DNA of 64,000 bases. Source: Ogataea parapolymorpha DL-1 (Eukaryota; Ascomycota; Pichiomycetes; Pichiales; Pichiaceae). Each line of letters begins with the position of its first letter. The stretch's first letter is position 1. The translations under genes and the position numbers were made by a program. Positions 38,999 to 49,543 of the stretch are shown here, one piece after another. The notes under the pieces were generated by a model. The model was given only the letters and a program-made list of their open reading frames with translations. It ran no database searches and was not told where the DNA came from. The DNA lies in NCBI RefSeq assembly GCF_000187245.1, contig NC_027861.1:372001-436000 (forward strand), in the 5' to 3' direction.

Positions 38999-41900
38999 AT
39001 GGCTGACAATGGCTTGCTAGTTGACGGTCTGGTATGGTTACCAGACCCGCACCAGACATTTGTGAAAGGACGTATCATCGAGACTATAAATGACGGAAAA
39101 CAGGTCAAAGTGAAACCTGAAAACTCACAGGGAAACCTCGTCATCTTGGACATCGACAAGATTGAGCGCTGCAATCCTCCGCAGTTTGACAAGTGTCAGG
39201 ATATGGCTTCAATGACGTATCTCAGCGAGCCTTCAGTTGTGAACAACCTTATGTTACGCTACGAAGAAGACTCTATCTACACCTGTTCCGGTTTGTTTCT
39301 GGTTGCAGTCAATCCTTACAAGGAGCTCAATATCTACAATAAAAGTTTTGTTAATATGTACAAGGATTCCAGGTCGGACAAAAATGGCTCATCCGAGAAA
39401 GACCAGAAGCTGACCAGTTGCAAACCTCATATTTTCGCTATCAGTGAAGAGGCCTTCCAAAACTTGATCACTGACGGCAAGGATCAGAGTATTTTGGTCA
39501 CTGGAGAATCTGGAGCCGGAAAAACAGAAACTACAAAGAAAGTGATCCAATACCTGCTCGCCGTTGTTTCCACTGACAACAATAGCTCTACACCCTCTAG
39601 TTTTGAAAGCCAAATTTTGGAAGCCAACCCGATACTTGAAAGCTTCGGTAATGCTCAGACGGTGAAAAATCTCAACTCATCAAGATTTGGTAAATTCATC
39701 AAGATCCATATTCAACACTCTACAAGGCGATTGGTCGGTGCGCATATTGACTGGTATCTACTTGAAAAATCACGGGTCGTTCTTCAAGACAAGATAGAGA
39801 GAAATTATCATGTATTTTATCAATTCCTCAAAGGTGCATCTGAGAGCGAACTCAAAAAGCTGAAATTAAGTCGTTCATTCCAGCAGTATGGCTACCTCAA
39901 AGATACCAATCATGCTGTCTCTGGGATAAATGACAAAGAGGACTACTTAAAACTTCAAAAAGCTTTGGAGGTGATGAAATTCAGCAAGGAAGAAAAGGGC
40001 CACATCTTCAAAACCATTGCCACCATTTTGCATCTAGGAAACCTCACATTCAAGAACCGCGGTAAAGATGACCGTCAGGCTCATTTCAGCGATGATGCTC
40101 CTGTCAATACAGTTTCTGAACTCCTGGGAGTGTCAGAAAATGAGCTTAGAACCGCTTTGTTAACATCCAAAGTTAAAGCTGGAAGAGAATTCGTCACTCA
40201 GCAACGTACGGCTTCTCAAGCTAAATTTACCATTGATGCACTTTCAAAGTCATTATATGAACGTTTGTTCCGATTTTTGGTGGATAAGATCAACGACAAT
40301 TTTAACCGTAACTCTTCGCTATCAATGGAAGCACAAAATTTTGTGGGCATTCTCGATATTGCAGGGTTCGAGATCTTTGAAAGAAACTCCTTTGAGCAAC
40401 TATGCATCAACTACACCAATGAGAAGTTACAACAGTTCTTCAACCATCATATGTTTGTCTTGGAGCAAAGCGAATATCTGCGGGAAGGTATCAGTTGGAA
40501 CTATGTTGACTTTGGTCAGGAGCTCAAGCCCACAATAGAGCTGATTGAAGGATCTTCCTCCAATAAGATTGGAATATTCTCGCTCTTGAATGAGGAGTGT
40601 GTTGTTCCTAAGGGGTCAGATACTTCTTTCCTTGAAAAACTGCACCGAGAACTCGAGTCAAAAACGAACCAAAAGAATTCTAGGTACAAGCCAAGCAAGC
40701 TTAGAGACGCATTCCTTGTTCAGCACTACGCTGGCACAGTTGAGTATTCTGTGGATGGCTGGCTCGACAAGAACAAAGACCCACTTAGTAATGCTCTGGT
40801 TGAAATTCTGTCAGAATCCAAAGATAAGTTTGTTAGAGCCTTGTTTGATTCCTCTATTGAAACCAACCTCACAATCTCTCCGGTCAAAGGAGGTCAAAGA
40901 AGAGGCGACAGATTCAGAACTGTCGCCCAAAGGCATAAGGAACAACTCAACGACTTGATGAAGCAACTGTCTGCCACTCATCCTCATTTTGTGAGATGTA
41001 TTTTGCCCAACACAAACAAAATGCCAGGACAGTTTGATAAAAAGCTTGTTCTCGAGCAACTTAGATGCAATGGTGTTTTGGAAGGCATTCGTATAGCCAG
41101 ATCTGGATATCCCAATAGGATCGAATTTGACCAATTTGCTGAAACTTACTGGCTTTTGGCCAAAAATACAGCATCTTCTAGAAGCTTGAGAAGAAGAAGC
41201 AAAGAAATTTGTGAAATCATTCTCAAAGATTTGCATCTGGATCCTGAAGTTTACAAGATTGGTACAACTAAGTTGTTTTTCCGTAATGGAGTCCTCGCGA
41301 AGCTGGAGAAAGAAAAGACACGAAGATTATCAGCAATGGTTTCTGAGTTTAATGCCGTTGCTCGAGGTGTGATACTGAGAGGAAGAACCAAAGCTCAGCT
41401 AGCAAAAATGCAAGCCTCTCGTATCATAGCGAAAAATTTCACCGTCTACAACAGTGTCTCCAACGATCCATGGTTTAGAATTGTTTCTCAAGTAAAGCCT
41501 TTGCTTGCAAATTCTGATTCCTCTCAGTCCTTCTTCAATCAAAAAATAAAGACGCTGGAGAAAAAGATCAATGTTCTTAAAGTGGAAAAGGAAATGGAGA
41601 CACAATCAAAGAATAAACTCTCAGAAGAACTCGCGTCATTAACAGGAGCAATTGAAATTGATAGGAAATTACTGGCAGACAAAACTAAATATTTGGATAC
41701 ACTGCAGGTTAATCATGTCAAACTTGAAAACCAGTTGAAGGACAAACAGGTGGAATTGCAGGAGCTTCAAGATAACTATAAAGCTTCCAAAACGGCAATC
41801 GAGCAAGAAAAAAGGCACCTACTTGAGAAACTAAACACTCTGACAGAGGAGTTGGAAGCAAACAATAAAGATGCGAACTCTCTTCGGGAAGAAATCAAGA

Positions 41901-44456
41901 CCCTGAAGAACTCGTCTATGGAGAAGGATGAACGGATTAAACAGCTTGAAGCAACTCTTGAGTCTGCAAAGGCAGATATGAGCAAGAAGCTCCAACAAAA
42001 GGTATGTTCAAAACCAGCGACTGGATATAAGAAACTCTGACTCCTTTCGTTTTGAAATCAAATACTAACTAATTTAGACCGATGAAGTACTCGAAAGCCA
42101 ACAACAGCGGAAAGACATACTGAATGAATTTGAGGCTCTGCAGAAAACCCTTCGAGAACATCAACAAGAACAGTTGATCTTGAGTAGAACTATACAAAAC
42201 AAAGAAGACCAGACAGCAGAGATAGGAAAAGCAAAAGAGATGTATCTCGAGCTTCAAAATAAATATAAACAATTGCAGCACGAATACGGAGAGGCAAAAG
42301 CTCTGCTGGAGGCAAAGATCACTGATGAGATCAATTTTGACCGCGGCAAGCAAAAATATGATAGAGAAATCAAGGATCTGAAACAGGCATTGGAAGAAAT
42401 GAAGACAGAGGTGGAGGTCGGGAAAAGAGATTCGACAAGGTTGTCTCAGGAGCTCAAAAATGCCAAATCCGAAATCAATCATCTAAACAAGATCAAGAGA
42501 GGTTTAGATGTTAAACTTGCAGAATATCAGTTGAAGTCATCCAAAAGGCCTGAAATGCAAGACACTGCAGATATCGAGCTTCTGCAAACTAGACTTGCAT
42601 CTGAAGCATATGAAAACAGACAGCTAAGAGCTCAACTCAAAAAGCTAGCCTCTGGGAAAGATATAATACCTGGCGATTTATCTGACGAGCTTTCAGCTGA
42701 ACGAGCTGCTAACAGGCGCCTCGAAAAATTGAACATTGACTTGCAAAAAGAGCTTCTTCATTACAAGAATAATTCCCGTGAGTCGAGAGGATTAGAACGG
42801 TTGGAGGAGGATTACAAGTCGAAATACCAACTTGCAGAAATAAAATTGCAGTCCATGGAAGACAAACTCAAGATTTCATTATCAAGCCCATTGAAAGATC
42901 GCACCCGTGAGTTTGGTAACCAGACTAATATTGAGTCTCCCGAGAAGAATCCTCTTATTGTTAAACAAGAAAACTTGAGGTTGAGTTCAATGCTGAACGA
43001 GTCTCAAACGAAACTGAGAAGACTGCAAATGAGCAATGCTGCGAACTTTGCACAACAGGAGCAATCCATCCAACTGAACTCGAAGCTGCAAATTTTGACA
43101 AACAAGAACCAGTCTTTACAAGAATCTCTGGATTTCTATAAGGCTAGGGCCGAAAACTACTATAGTAAGATTGAGGCAGCCGAGGTTGCTGTTCAAACCG
43201 CCAAACGCGCCGAGGAAAATTTAAGAAATGAATTGAACCAAACGAAGCAAAGGCTAACTAAGGCACAACAGGAATACCGCAATTCAGATCTTACGGTGGC
43301 TAAGCTCAACACTCAAATCAGAGATCTTGAAAGGGATCTGTCAGACAAGGTGTTTGAGCTAAGAAAGTTGCAAGAAGCGTACAATGCTCTTAAAGACAAG
43401 TATGAGAATGCGGAGGAGCTTAGATTGTCCTCATCGTCCAATCAAGCGGATTCAAAAGACCGAGAAATTAAATTGTTAAACAACGACTTACTACAGCTTA
43501 TGGACAAAGAGACTGAACTGAACAAACAGATTAAGAATGTCACAATGCAGCTTGAAAGTTCAAAGAAAGAAGTTCGTACCATCAAGTTCAGCAACAGCGA
43601 GTTGTTAAAAGAAAATGAACAATTTAAGAGAGCACTCACTGAGACGATGTACAAAAATGACAAGCTCACAACAGAGAGACAAGAGCACTTAATGCGACTG
43701 GAAACTCTTACATCACAAGTAAAGGCCCTCAAAACTTCGAACGAGGATCTTTTGCAGGAGAGAGATAGCCTGCTGGAGTCAAAGCGTGAGTTGGAGGCGA
43801 AAGTTTCAGAAATCACCGCAGAATTTGATAAATACCTTGCTAAGGCCAAGGATGATGCAGAGAATGCAGCTACAGTTGTCCAACTCCGTGGAGAATTAGA
43901 GAAGACAAGCCAAGAGGCACTGGAATTGAAAGAGAAGCTTCAGCAGCACGACGAGAAATTGCGCGAATACGAAGCCAAAATGGCTGATCTTCAAAGAGAC
44001 TCATTGATGGTGATTGAGGAAAACAAAGCTTTGACAAAGTTCAACAAGCAACTGAAAATAAAGGTTGACGACATGGTATTGGATCACCAGAAGGAGATGG
44101 AGTCCGAGCGGAAACACTGGACTACCAGAGTTCAAGAACTTGAAGAGAAAATATACTTGCATAATGCCACCAAGCGTGACGAAGACCAAAAGCTCTACAA
44201 TCTTGAGCGCTTGGTCAAGGACTATGAGCATCGCAACGAGATCCAGACTTCTACCATTGAACGTTACAGGGATGATGTTAAGAATTTAGAGGAAACGGTG
44301 ACAAGGCTTGATTCAAAATTGGAGGTTTTGCAGCAGAAGGAAGCTGAAGCTACTCTTCGTGCAAAACGAGCATTGCGGGAGCTCGATGATTCGAGAGAGA
44401 AAGCTTTATTGTTGGAAAGGGAGCTTCTTGATTGGCGTACCACCAGTACCGAATAA
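38999..44456 (+). CDS. MYO1: Class II myosin heavy chain (one intron)
   Basis: Motor of the cytokinetic actomyosin ring. Exon 1 (38999-42001, 1001 codons) holds the SH3-like N-terminal part, the P-loop GESGAGKT (169-176), switch 1 NLNSSRFGKF, switch 2 ILDIAGFEIFE, the actin-binding loop, the relay and SH1/SH2 region (LEQLRCNGVLEGIRI) and the converter. It then has weak IQ-like sequence (FNAVARGVILR) and the start of a coiled coil. A 76-base intron (42002-42077) follows. Exon 2 (42078-44456) encodes 792 residues of coiled-coil tail. Total 1793 residues (yeast Myo1 1928). Without splicing, translation would stop after 12 more codons, giving a 1013-residue tail-less form. Confidence 0.95.
42002..42077 (+). 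other. MYO1 intron, 76 nt
   Basis: The donor is GTATGT (42002-42007), the branch site a perfect TACTAAC (42063-42069) and the acceptor TTTAG. It lies between codons 1001 and 1002, inside the coiled coil, far from the 5' end where most yeast introns occur. Confidence 0.95.
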
Positions 44457-44581
44457 GTAAGATACAATTAATGTTGTCGCGACGACCGGCGTAAAAAATT
44501 TATCGCATGTAACCATTTCACCGCGCCGGTGACGGAACTGTTTTTTTTTTTTGGTGGTGATTCATTTGGAGATTATATTTT
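44457..44581. promoter_or_regulatory. ILV6 promoter with CCG-N3-CGG dyad
   Basis: 125 bases between MYO1 and ILV6. A perfect inverted repeat, TCACCG-CGC-CGGTGA, lies at 44518-44532. The everted CCG/CGG half sites are those read by Zn2Cys6 factors. Leu3, the regulator of branched-chain amino acid genes, uses CCG-N4-CGG, one base longer. Confidence 0.4.
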
Positions 44582-45481
44582 ATGATCAGTACAAAAGCCA
44601 GCAGAGCCTTTGTAGGCCGTGTGCTGACATTGGCAAGGAACAACAGCTCTTCCACATCAGCACTGGCTTATAAGAATTTGCACAGAAACAAAAAAAGACC
44701 GCATCTGCCTACTCTTGATGCTCCAAACTGGTCCGCAGGTGCAGCCGTCTCTTCTATCATCTACGAGACTCCGCTTCCATCCAAGGCTCCAAAAAACCAG
44801 CATGTGTTGAATTGCCTGGTTCAAAATGAGCCAGGAGTGCTGTCGTTGGTTTCAGGAACGCTCGCTGCAAGAGGATTCAACATTGACTCATTAGTTGTTT
44901 GCAACACCGAGGTTAAGGATTTGAGTCGTATGACTATCGTCTTGGATGGTCAAGACGCAGTGATTGAGCAAGCAAGACGCCAAATCGAAGACTTGGTGCC
45001 TGTATACGCTGTGCTAGACTACTCTAACACAGAGATTATCAAGAGGGAGCTTTTATTAGCAAGAATCTCGCTTCTAGGCTCTGAATACTTCCAAGAGCTT
45101 ATTGCTCACCATAATGAGCAAGTGGATGAGATTCCTGAGGATTTACACAAGTCTCAGTTCCACCCTAATAACTTGCCACCTTCTCAAGCATTGAGACAAA
45201 AATACGAGCATCTCGATGCTATCACTACTTTGACCAAACAGTTCGGTGGAAAGGTTGTTGATGTGTCGGACAGAAATTGCGTGGTTGAACTATGTGCTAA
45301 GCCAAGCAGAGTGAGTGCTTATATCGCCCTGGTGCAGCCATTTGGAATTCTGGAAATTGCCAGATCTGGAATGATGGCTCTTCCAAGAACACCACTAGAG
45401 GCTTTCTCCTCGGAGAATGGTACTGATCCAAGCAAGGATGCGTCTGACGTTGTTGACGCTTCCCAGCTGCCTCCAGGTTGA
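44582..45481 (+). CDS. ILV6: Acetolactate synthase regulatory subunit
   Basis: Mitochondrial small subunit that activates Ilv2 and gives it valine feedback control. The 299-residue protein has a basic presequence (about 1-40). An ACT domain follows (HVLNCLVQNEPGVLSLVSGT, LAARGFNIDSLVV, DLSRMTIVLDG), then the second regulatory domain with FGGKVVDVSDRNCVVELCA and the ending IARSGMMALPR. Length is close to yeast Ilv6 (309). The stop codon touches that of the convergent Tag1-like gene. Confidence 0.95.
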   Translation: MISTKASRAFVGRVLTLARNNSSSTSALAYKNLHRNKKRPHLPTLDAPNWSAGAAVSSIIYETPLPSKAPKNQHVLNCLVQNEPGVLSLVSGTLAARGFNIDSLVVCNTEVKDLSRMTIVLDGQDAVIEQARRQIEDLVPVYAVLDYSNTEIIKRELLLARISLLGSEYFQELIAHHNEQVDEIPEDLHKSQFHPNNLPPSQALRQKYEHLDAITTLTKQFGGKVVDVSDRNCVVELCAKPSRVSAYIALVQPFGILEIARSGMMALPRTPLEAFSSENGTDPSKDASDVVDASQLPPG

Positions 45482-46123
45482 TCAGATAAGTAAGTCTAAA
45501 GGTATAATAAGATTGGACACCGGGATGTACCCATTGAGAACAAGTATCTTCACGCTTGCATTTCCTTGAAGCCGTAATTCTGAGTTACCCGAGAGTATGA
45601 TTCTCTTTATCACACCCAAAACGCCTTCGGCTTTGGGATATACCTTGACAAATAATGTCAGATCGGATTGCGTCGTATCGGTGATCCGCACGCCAAATGG
45701 AGCAATTTGCACAGTCCCCATAGTCTTATAATCTCCCTTGGATTCATCGAAAACCGTCATTTCTAGGTCGTCAACAGCAAGGTTGAGCTTCCGAATTGTA
45801 AACCCTCCAAATTTGAAGTAAGCCCTACTTATAGGATCCTCGATACGACTATAGTTATTATAGTTTGCCCCTTTCACTTCCAAAAGTATGCCTCCATCAT
45901 CGTCCACACCCAGAAGCTTGATCTCATCTGAATCAAAGTCAGTACCTTGAGCAACTATATCGCCTAATTGCGGTCTGACTCTGAGAGCAAAAGTGAGAAA
46001 GGCTGTAAAGAAGAAACTTGCAATCAAAACCATTGGAATATAAACGTCTAAACGGTAGCGCTTCCATGTTGGCTTTGAAGTGCGTTCATTGTTGATTGGT
46101 AGCAGTGGCGTACTTTCAGACAT
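45482..46123 (-). CDS. Tag1-like single-pass membrane protein, probably vacuolar
   Basis: A 213-residue type II membrane protein: short cytosolic N-terminus, one membrane helix (about 27-49), then a beta-rich LEA2-like luminal domain. The start ESTPLL fits the [DE]xxxLL dileucine signal for AP-3 transport to the vacuole. The luminal part resembles one unit of yeast Tag1 (YLR173W, 607 residues), a vacuolar membrane protein involved in ending autophagy, but it is much shorter, so only family likeness is claimed. Divergent from DPH5 over 87 bases. Confidence 0.55.
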   Translation of the reverse strand: MSESTPLLPINNERTSKPTWKRYRLDVYIPMVLIASFFFTAFLTFALRVRPQLGDIVAQGTDFDSDEIKLLGVDDDGGILLEVKGANYNNYSRIEDPISRAYFKFGGFTIRKLNLAVDDLEMTVFDESKGDYKTMGTVQIAPFGVRITDTTQSDLTLFVKVYPKAEGVLGVIKRIILSGNSELRLQGNASVKILVLNGYIPVSNLIIPLDLLI

Positions 46124-46210
46124 AGCAAGAATTCAAAAAATGATTTGTACACTGCCCGATAATAAGATAAAAAAAATACAAAAAATATTTCATATAATTC
46201 AAGATTCGCG

Positions 46211-47077
46211 ATGTTGTACCTTATCGGTCTAGGTTTGTCGCATGCTACTGACATTACAGTGAGAGGTTTGGAAGTGGTGAAAAGGTGTAAACGTGTGTAT
46301 CTGGAAGCATACACATCCATTCTTATGGCAGCTGATAAAGAGTCGCTGGAGGAATTTTATGGAAGAGATGTGATTCTTGCTGACAGAGAGCTAGTTGAAA
46401 GTGGATCAGATCAGATTTTGGACAATGCCCAAGAAGACGATATTGCTTTTCTTGTGGTTGGAGACGTTTTTGGTGCCACAACACACACTGACCTGGTGAT
46501 AAGAGCCAGGGAACTGGGTATCAAGGTGGAAGCGATTCACAATGCCTCAGTGATGAATGCAGTCGGAGCATGTGGGCTCCAGCTTTACACATTTGGACAG
46601 GCAGTCTCTATTGTCTTTTTCACCGAGAACTGGAGACCAGACTCATTTTACGATAAAATAATGGAGAACAGAAAGATTGGACTGCACACCCTTCTCTTGC
46701 TAGACATCAAAGTGAAGGAACCTAATTACGATGAATTGATGAAAGGAAGACTTGTTTATGAGCCTCCTAGATATATGTCAGTGGCCACATGCTGTCAACA
46801 ATTGCTGGAAGTTGAAGAGAAGAGAAAAGAGAGAGCATATACTCCACAGACTCCTTGCGTTGCCGTGTCACGTTTAGGGTCTCCAACACAATCCTTCAAA
46901 GCTGCGACCCTTCAAGAACTTGCAGACTACGATGCTGGTGAGCCACTTCACTCCGTTGTGATGCTCGGAAGCCAAGTTCATGAACTCGAATTGGAATATT
47001 TGTTGGAATTTGCAGACAACAAGGACGCCTATAGAGCAGCTGTTGCAGCCGACCAGGAACTTTTTGCTAAAAACTGA
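46211..47077 (+). CDS. DPH5: Diphthine methyl ester synthase
   Basis: S-adenosylmethionine-dependent methyltransferase of the diphthamide pathway, modifying the conserved His of elongation factor 2. The 288-residue protein begins [20 protein letters not shown] (the tetrapyrrole-methylase fold P-loop) and has [39 protein letters not shown] and [15 protein letters not shown], all diagnostic of Dph5. Length is about that of yeast Dph5 (300). Confidence 0.96.
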   Translation: MLYLIGLGLSHATDITVRGLEVVKRCKRVYLEAYTSILMAADKESLEEFYGRDVILADRELVESGSDQILDNAQEDDIAFLVVGDVFGATTHTDLVIRARELGIKVEAIHNASVMNAVGACGLQLYTFGQAVSIVFFTENWRPDSFYDKIMENRKIGLHTLLLLDIKVKEPNYDELMKGRLVYEPPRYMSVATCCQQLLEVEEKRKERAYTPQTPCVAVSRLGSPTQSFKAATLQELADYDAGEPLHSVVMLGSQVHELELEYLLEFADNKDAYRAAVAADQELFAKN

Positions 47078-47537
47078 TGGTATAGAGACTAATCAGAGAA
47101 AGAGAATAATTCTTTTTCTTCCTTCATAGAAAATGTATTGTCAGGGGATTGTGTTGTTAGCTATTCGCCTATCGTTGTGGGTTGGTGAGCCAACTTATCA
47201 CTATTTATAATGACAAACAGAACTTAATGGATAACACGAGTACAAGATAGTAAATGACCATACAAGGACAAAACATGGAATATCTCTTCCCCTAGTAGTC
47301 AAGGTTGCACCCTCTTCCCTTTTTTACCAGGAATTTAGATGCGATTTTTATAGTAAAGACACATGAAACATGGTTGCTATGCTTCAAATCCAATCACTCT
47401 TCTAGGTCTCGAAAAAAATGTTCTGGCATATACAGTTACAATTAGAGATCAATCGAAAGCTCCCTCGAACGAGAACATATATTAAACCTTTTCACTGCCT
47501 TAGGCTAAAAAAAATAAATTCATGATTTTTCATTACC
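47078..47537. other. Intergenic region upstream of TAH18
   Basis: 460 bases, AT-rich. No convincing open frame, intron signals or tRNA (a TTCAAATCC word at about 47382 lacks the surrounding T-arm). CATATATTA at about 47475 may serve as the TAH18 TATA element. Confidence 0.4.
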
Positions 47538-49406
47538 ATGGAAATCATCGGAGCCCGCGATGATGGAGATACAGCTTCAAAGTCGTGTAGCTCAGAGATC
47601 TCAGACACAGTGACCGTTTTGTATGGTTCCCAGACGGGTTCGGCCAAAAAGTTGGCTTTCCAATTTGCCAATGAGCTGCTGGAGAAATACAAGAAAAAGG
47701 TCTTTGTTGATGCTATGGATAATTTTGATCTCAGCTCAATTGTTGACAGCCCTCAACTGACAACTATAGTTTTCTTTGTTTCTTCTTATGGTGAGGGAGA
47801 ACAATGTGATAATGCGTCGAAAACATTCAGCTATCTTTCAAAACTGTGCTCCGAGAATAGCCATCACCTGAAAAATCTCCATTATGGTCTTTTTGGCTTA
47901 GGAAATACTGCCTATGATATTTACCAGGGAGCTTCCAGAGACTTAAAGAATTGCCTCAGTCAACTGGGCTCCACTTTACTTGGTTCATATGGTGAAGGAA
48001 ACGATGAGAAAGGAGAATTAGTGGAAGACTACCTACAGTGGAAAAATCAGTTCATGCCGACTTTAGCTGAACACTTGAGATGGAAGCCTTCGAAAGAAAA
48101 TACCTACAAGCCCTCAATCTTCATATCTGAGGTTTCACCAAGAACGCATGCTAATGGAGAAATAGTATCTTCTCTGCGAGATTTGAATTTTCTCGATAAA
48201 CCTCCATACCATATTGCAAAACCATTCAACGCACGACTCATCAACTCGCAAAAGTTCACTGATGGACAGAGATGCCAGTTTCATTGTGAAATCAGCTTAG
48301 AAGGATCTAGATTGAAGTATCAAACAGGGGACCATCTGGGGGTCTATCCCATAAATCGTGAAGAAGACGTGTCTAAATTCATGTTTCTATTCTGCCTAAG
48401 ACAAAAAGCAGAACAGGTTGTTCAGCTGAGATCGACATTACCTCTCTGGATTCCATCTCCAACAACTTATAAAGCGATAGTTAAACACTATTTGAACATC
48501 AACTCGGCTATATCCTCTCAAATGTTGCAGACGTTGGCAAACTTCGCACCCTCCGACAAATCTAAAGATCGCCTTTTGAGACTTTCATCTAGAGATCTAT
48601 TTACTAAAGAAGTGGTCGAGAGACGATTGACCATGTGGGAAGTATTGCTAGAGGCCTCCGATGGTAATCCTTGGCCTGATGTCCCATTTTCTTTTCTTCT
48701 AGAATCATTGGGGAAACTAGAACCAAGATATTACTCAATAGCATCCTCAGAACTATTATATCCGGACCAAGCCCACCTGACCATAAAATGCGAGAGGGAG
48801 TTAGTCAAAGGTAAAATTTTCTATGGTGTCTGCTCAAACTACATCGAAAGCATATGTTTCCGGGAGGCGGATCAAGCTGGACGACTAAGAGATTGGCAGA
48901 CGGTCCCAATTTTTGTTAGGAAATCTAGTTTCAAGCCGCCTCTGAATGGAGATAGACCAATGATAATGGTATGCGTGGGAACAGGCATTGCTCCTTTCAG
49001 AGGATTTGTTCAACATCGCATAGCCATGTCTGCTGCACATAACGTTGGAAAAATGATCCTTTTTTATGGATGTAGAGATAAGTCTGATATTCTCTACCCC
49101 AACGAATGGCCAAAATATAGCACAGCTTTGGAATCAAAGTTGTCCGTTCATTTTGCATTATCTAGAGAAGATCCGGCTCGCAAACAGTATGTTCAAGACA
49201 TTATCCTACAACTTTCCAAAGACATTCATGAATTACTCGAGCAAGGAGCATATTTCTATGTTTGTGGAGATGCCATGAAGTTATCAAATATGAGCAAATT
49301 AGTCAGGCAGATATTAGTGCAACGAAAGGGCATTAGTGAAGAAGAGGCGGCAACGACGCTCAAGCAATTCAAACTGAACGGACGTTACCAAGAGGACTTG
49401 TGGTGA
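47538..49406 (+). CDS. TAH18: NADPH-dependent diflavin oxidoreductase Tah18
   Basis: Passes electrons from NADPH through FAD and FMN to Dre2 in cytosolic Fe-S cluster assembly. The 622-residue protein has a flavodoxin domain (TVLYGSQTGSAKKLA; SSYGEGEQCDNA; YGLFGLGNTAYDIY). An FAD domain follows (YQTGDHLGVYP; LEPRYYSIASS), then an NADPH domain (VGTGIAPFRGFVQHR; FYGCRDKSDILY; YVCGDAMKL), ending with the usual aromatic residue (DLW). Length equals yeast Tah18 (623). The start ATG in CCATGG context is the first in frame. Confidence 0.96.
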   Translation: MEIIGARDDGDTASKSCSSEISDTVTVLYGSQTGSAKKLAFQFANELLEKYKKKVFVDAMDNFDLSSIVDSPQLTTIVFFVSSYGEGEQCDNASKTFSYLSKLCSENSHHLKNLHYGLFGLGNTAYDIYQGASRDLKNCLSQLGSTLLGSYGEGNDEKGELVEDYLQWKNQFMPTLAEHLRWKPSKENTYKPSIFISEVSPRTHANGEIVSSLRDLNFLDKPPYHIAKPFNARLINSQKFTDGQRCQFHCEISLEGSRLKYQTGDHLGVYPINREEDVSKFMFLFCLRQKAEQVVQLRSTLPLWIPSPTTYKAIVKHYLNINSAISSQMLQTLANFAPSDKSKDRLLRLSSRDLFTKEVVERRLTMWEVLLEASDGNPWPDVPFSFLLESLGKLEPRYYSIASSELLYPDQAHLTIKCERELVKGKIFYGVCSNYIESICFREADQAGRLRDWQTVPIFVRKSSFKPPLNGDRPMIMVCVGTGIAPFRGFVQHRIAMSAAHNVGKMILFYGCRDKSDILYPNEWPKYSTALESKLSVHFALSREDPARKQYVQDIILQLSKDIHELLEQGAYFYVCGDAMKLSNMSKLVRQILVQRKGISEEEAATTLKQFKLNGRYQEDLW

Positions 49407-49543
49407 CTGAACAAGTCGGCGTCGATTTACTCAATTCAAGGTCCTTTTCACGACTCCTTTCGTCACACGTTGTGACGTCCCGAAAAATGCGGAAATAAAA
49501 AAGCCACACCTGATTAATTTTTTTTCATTTTATCAATGCTGCT
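49407..49543. promoter_or_regulatory. Promoter and uORF of the SIS-domain gene
   Basis: 137 bases. A perfect 7-3-7 dyad, CGTCACA-CGT-TGTGACG, lies at 49461-49477; its TGACG halves are those of CREB/ATF bZIP proteins. A three-codon upstream frame, ATG CTG CTA TGA (49536-49547), overlaps the main ATG (49544) so that the TGA and ATG share bases. Confidence 0.55.

Noticed and set aside
47375..47400. tRNA B-box-like word CTTCAAATCC
   Set aside because: The flanking bases do not form a T-arm and there is no A box or acceptor stem. No tRNA was found elsewhere in the window either.
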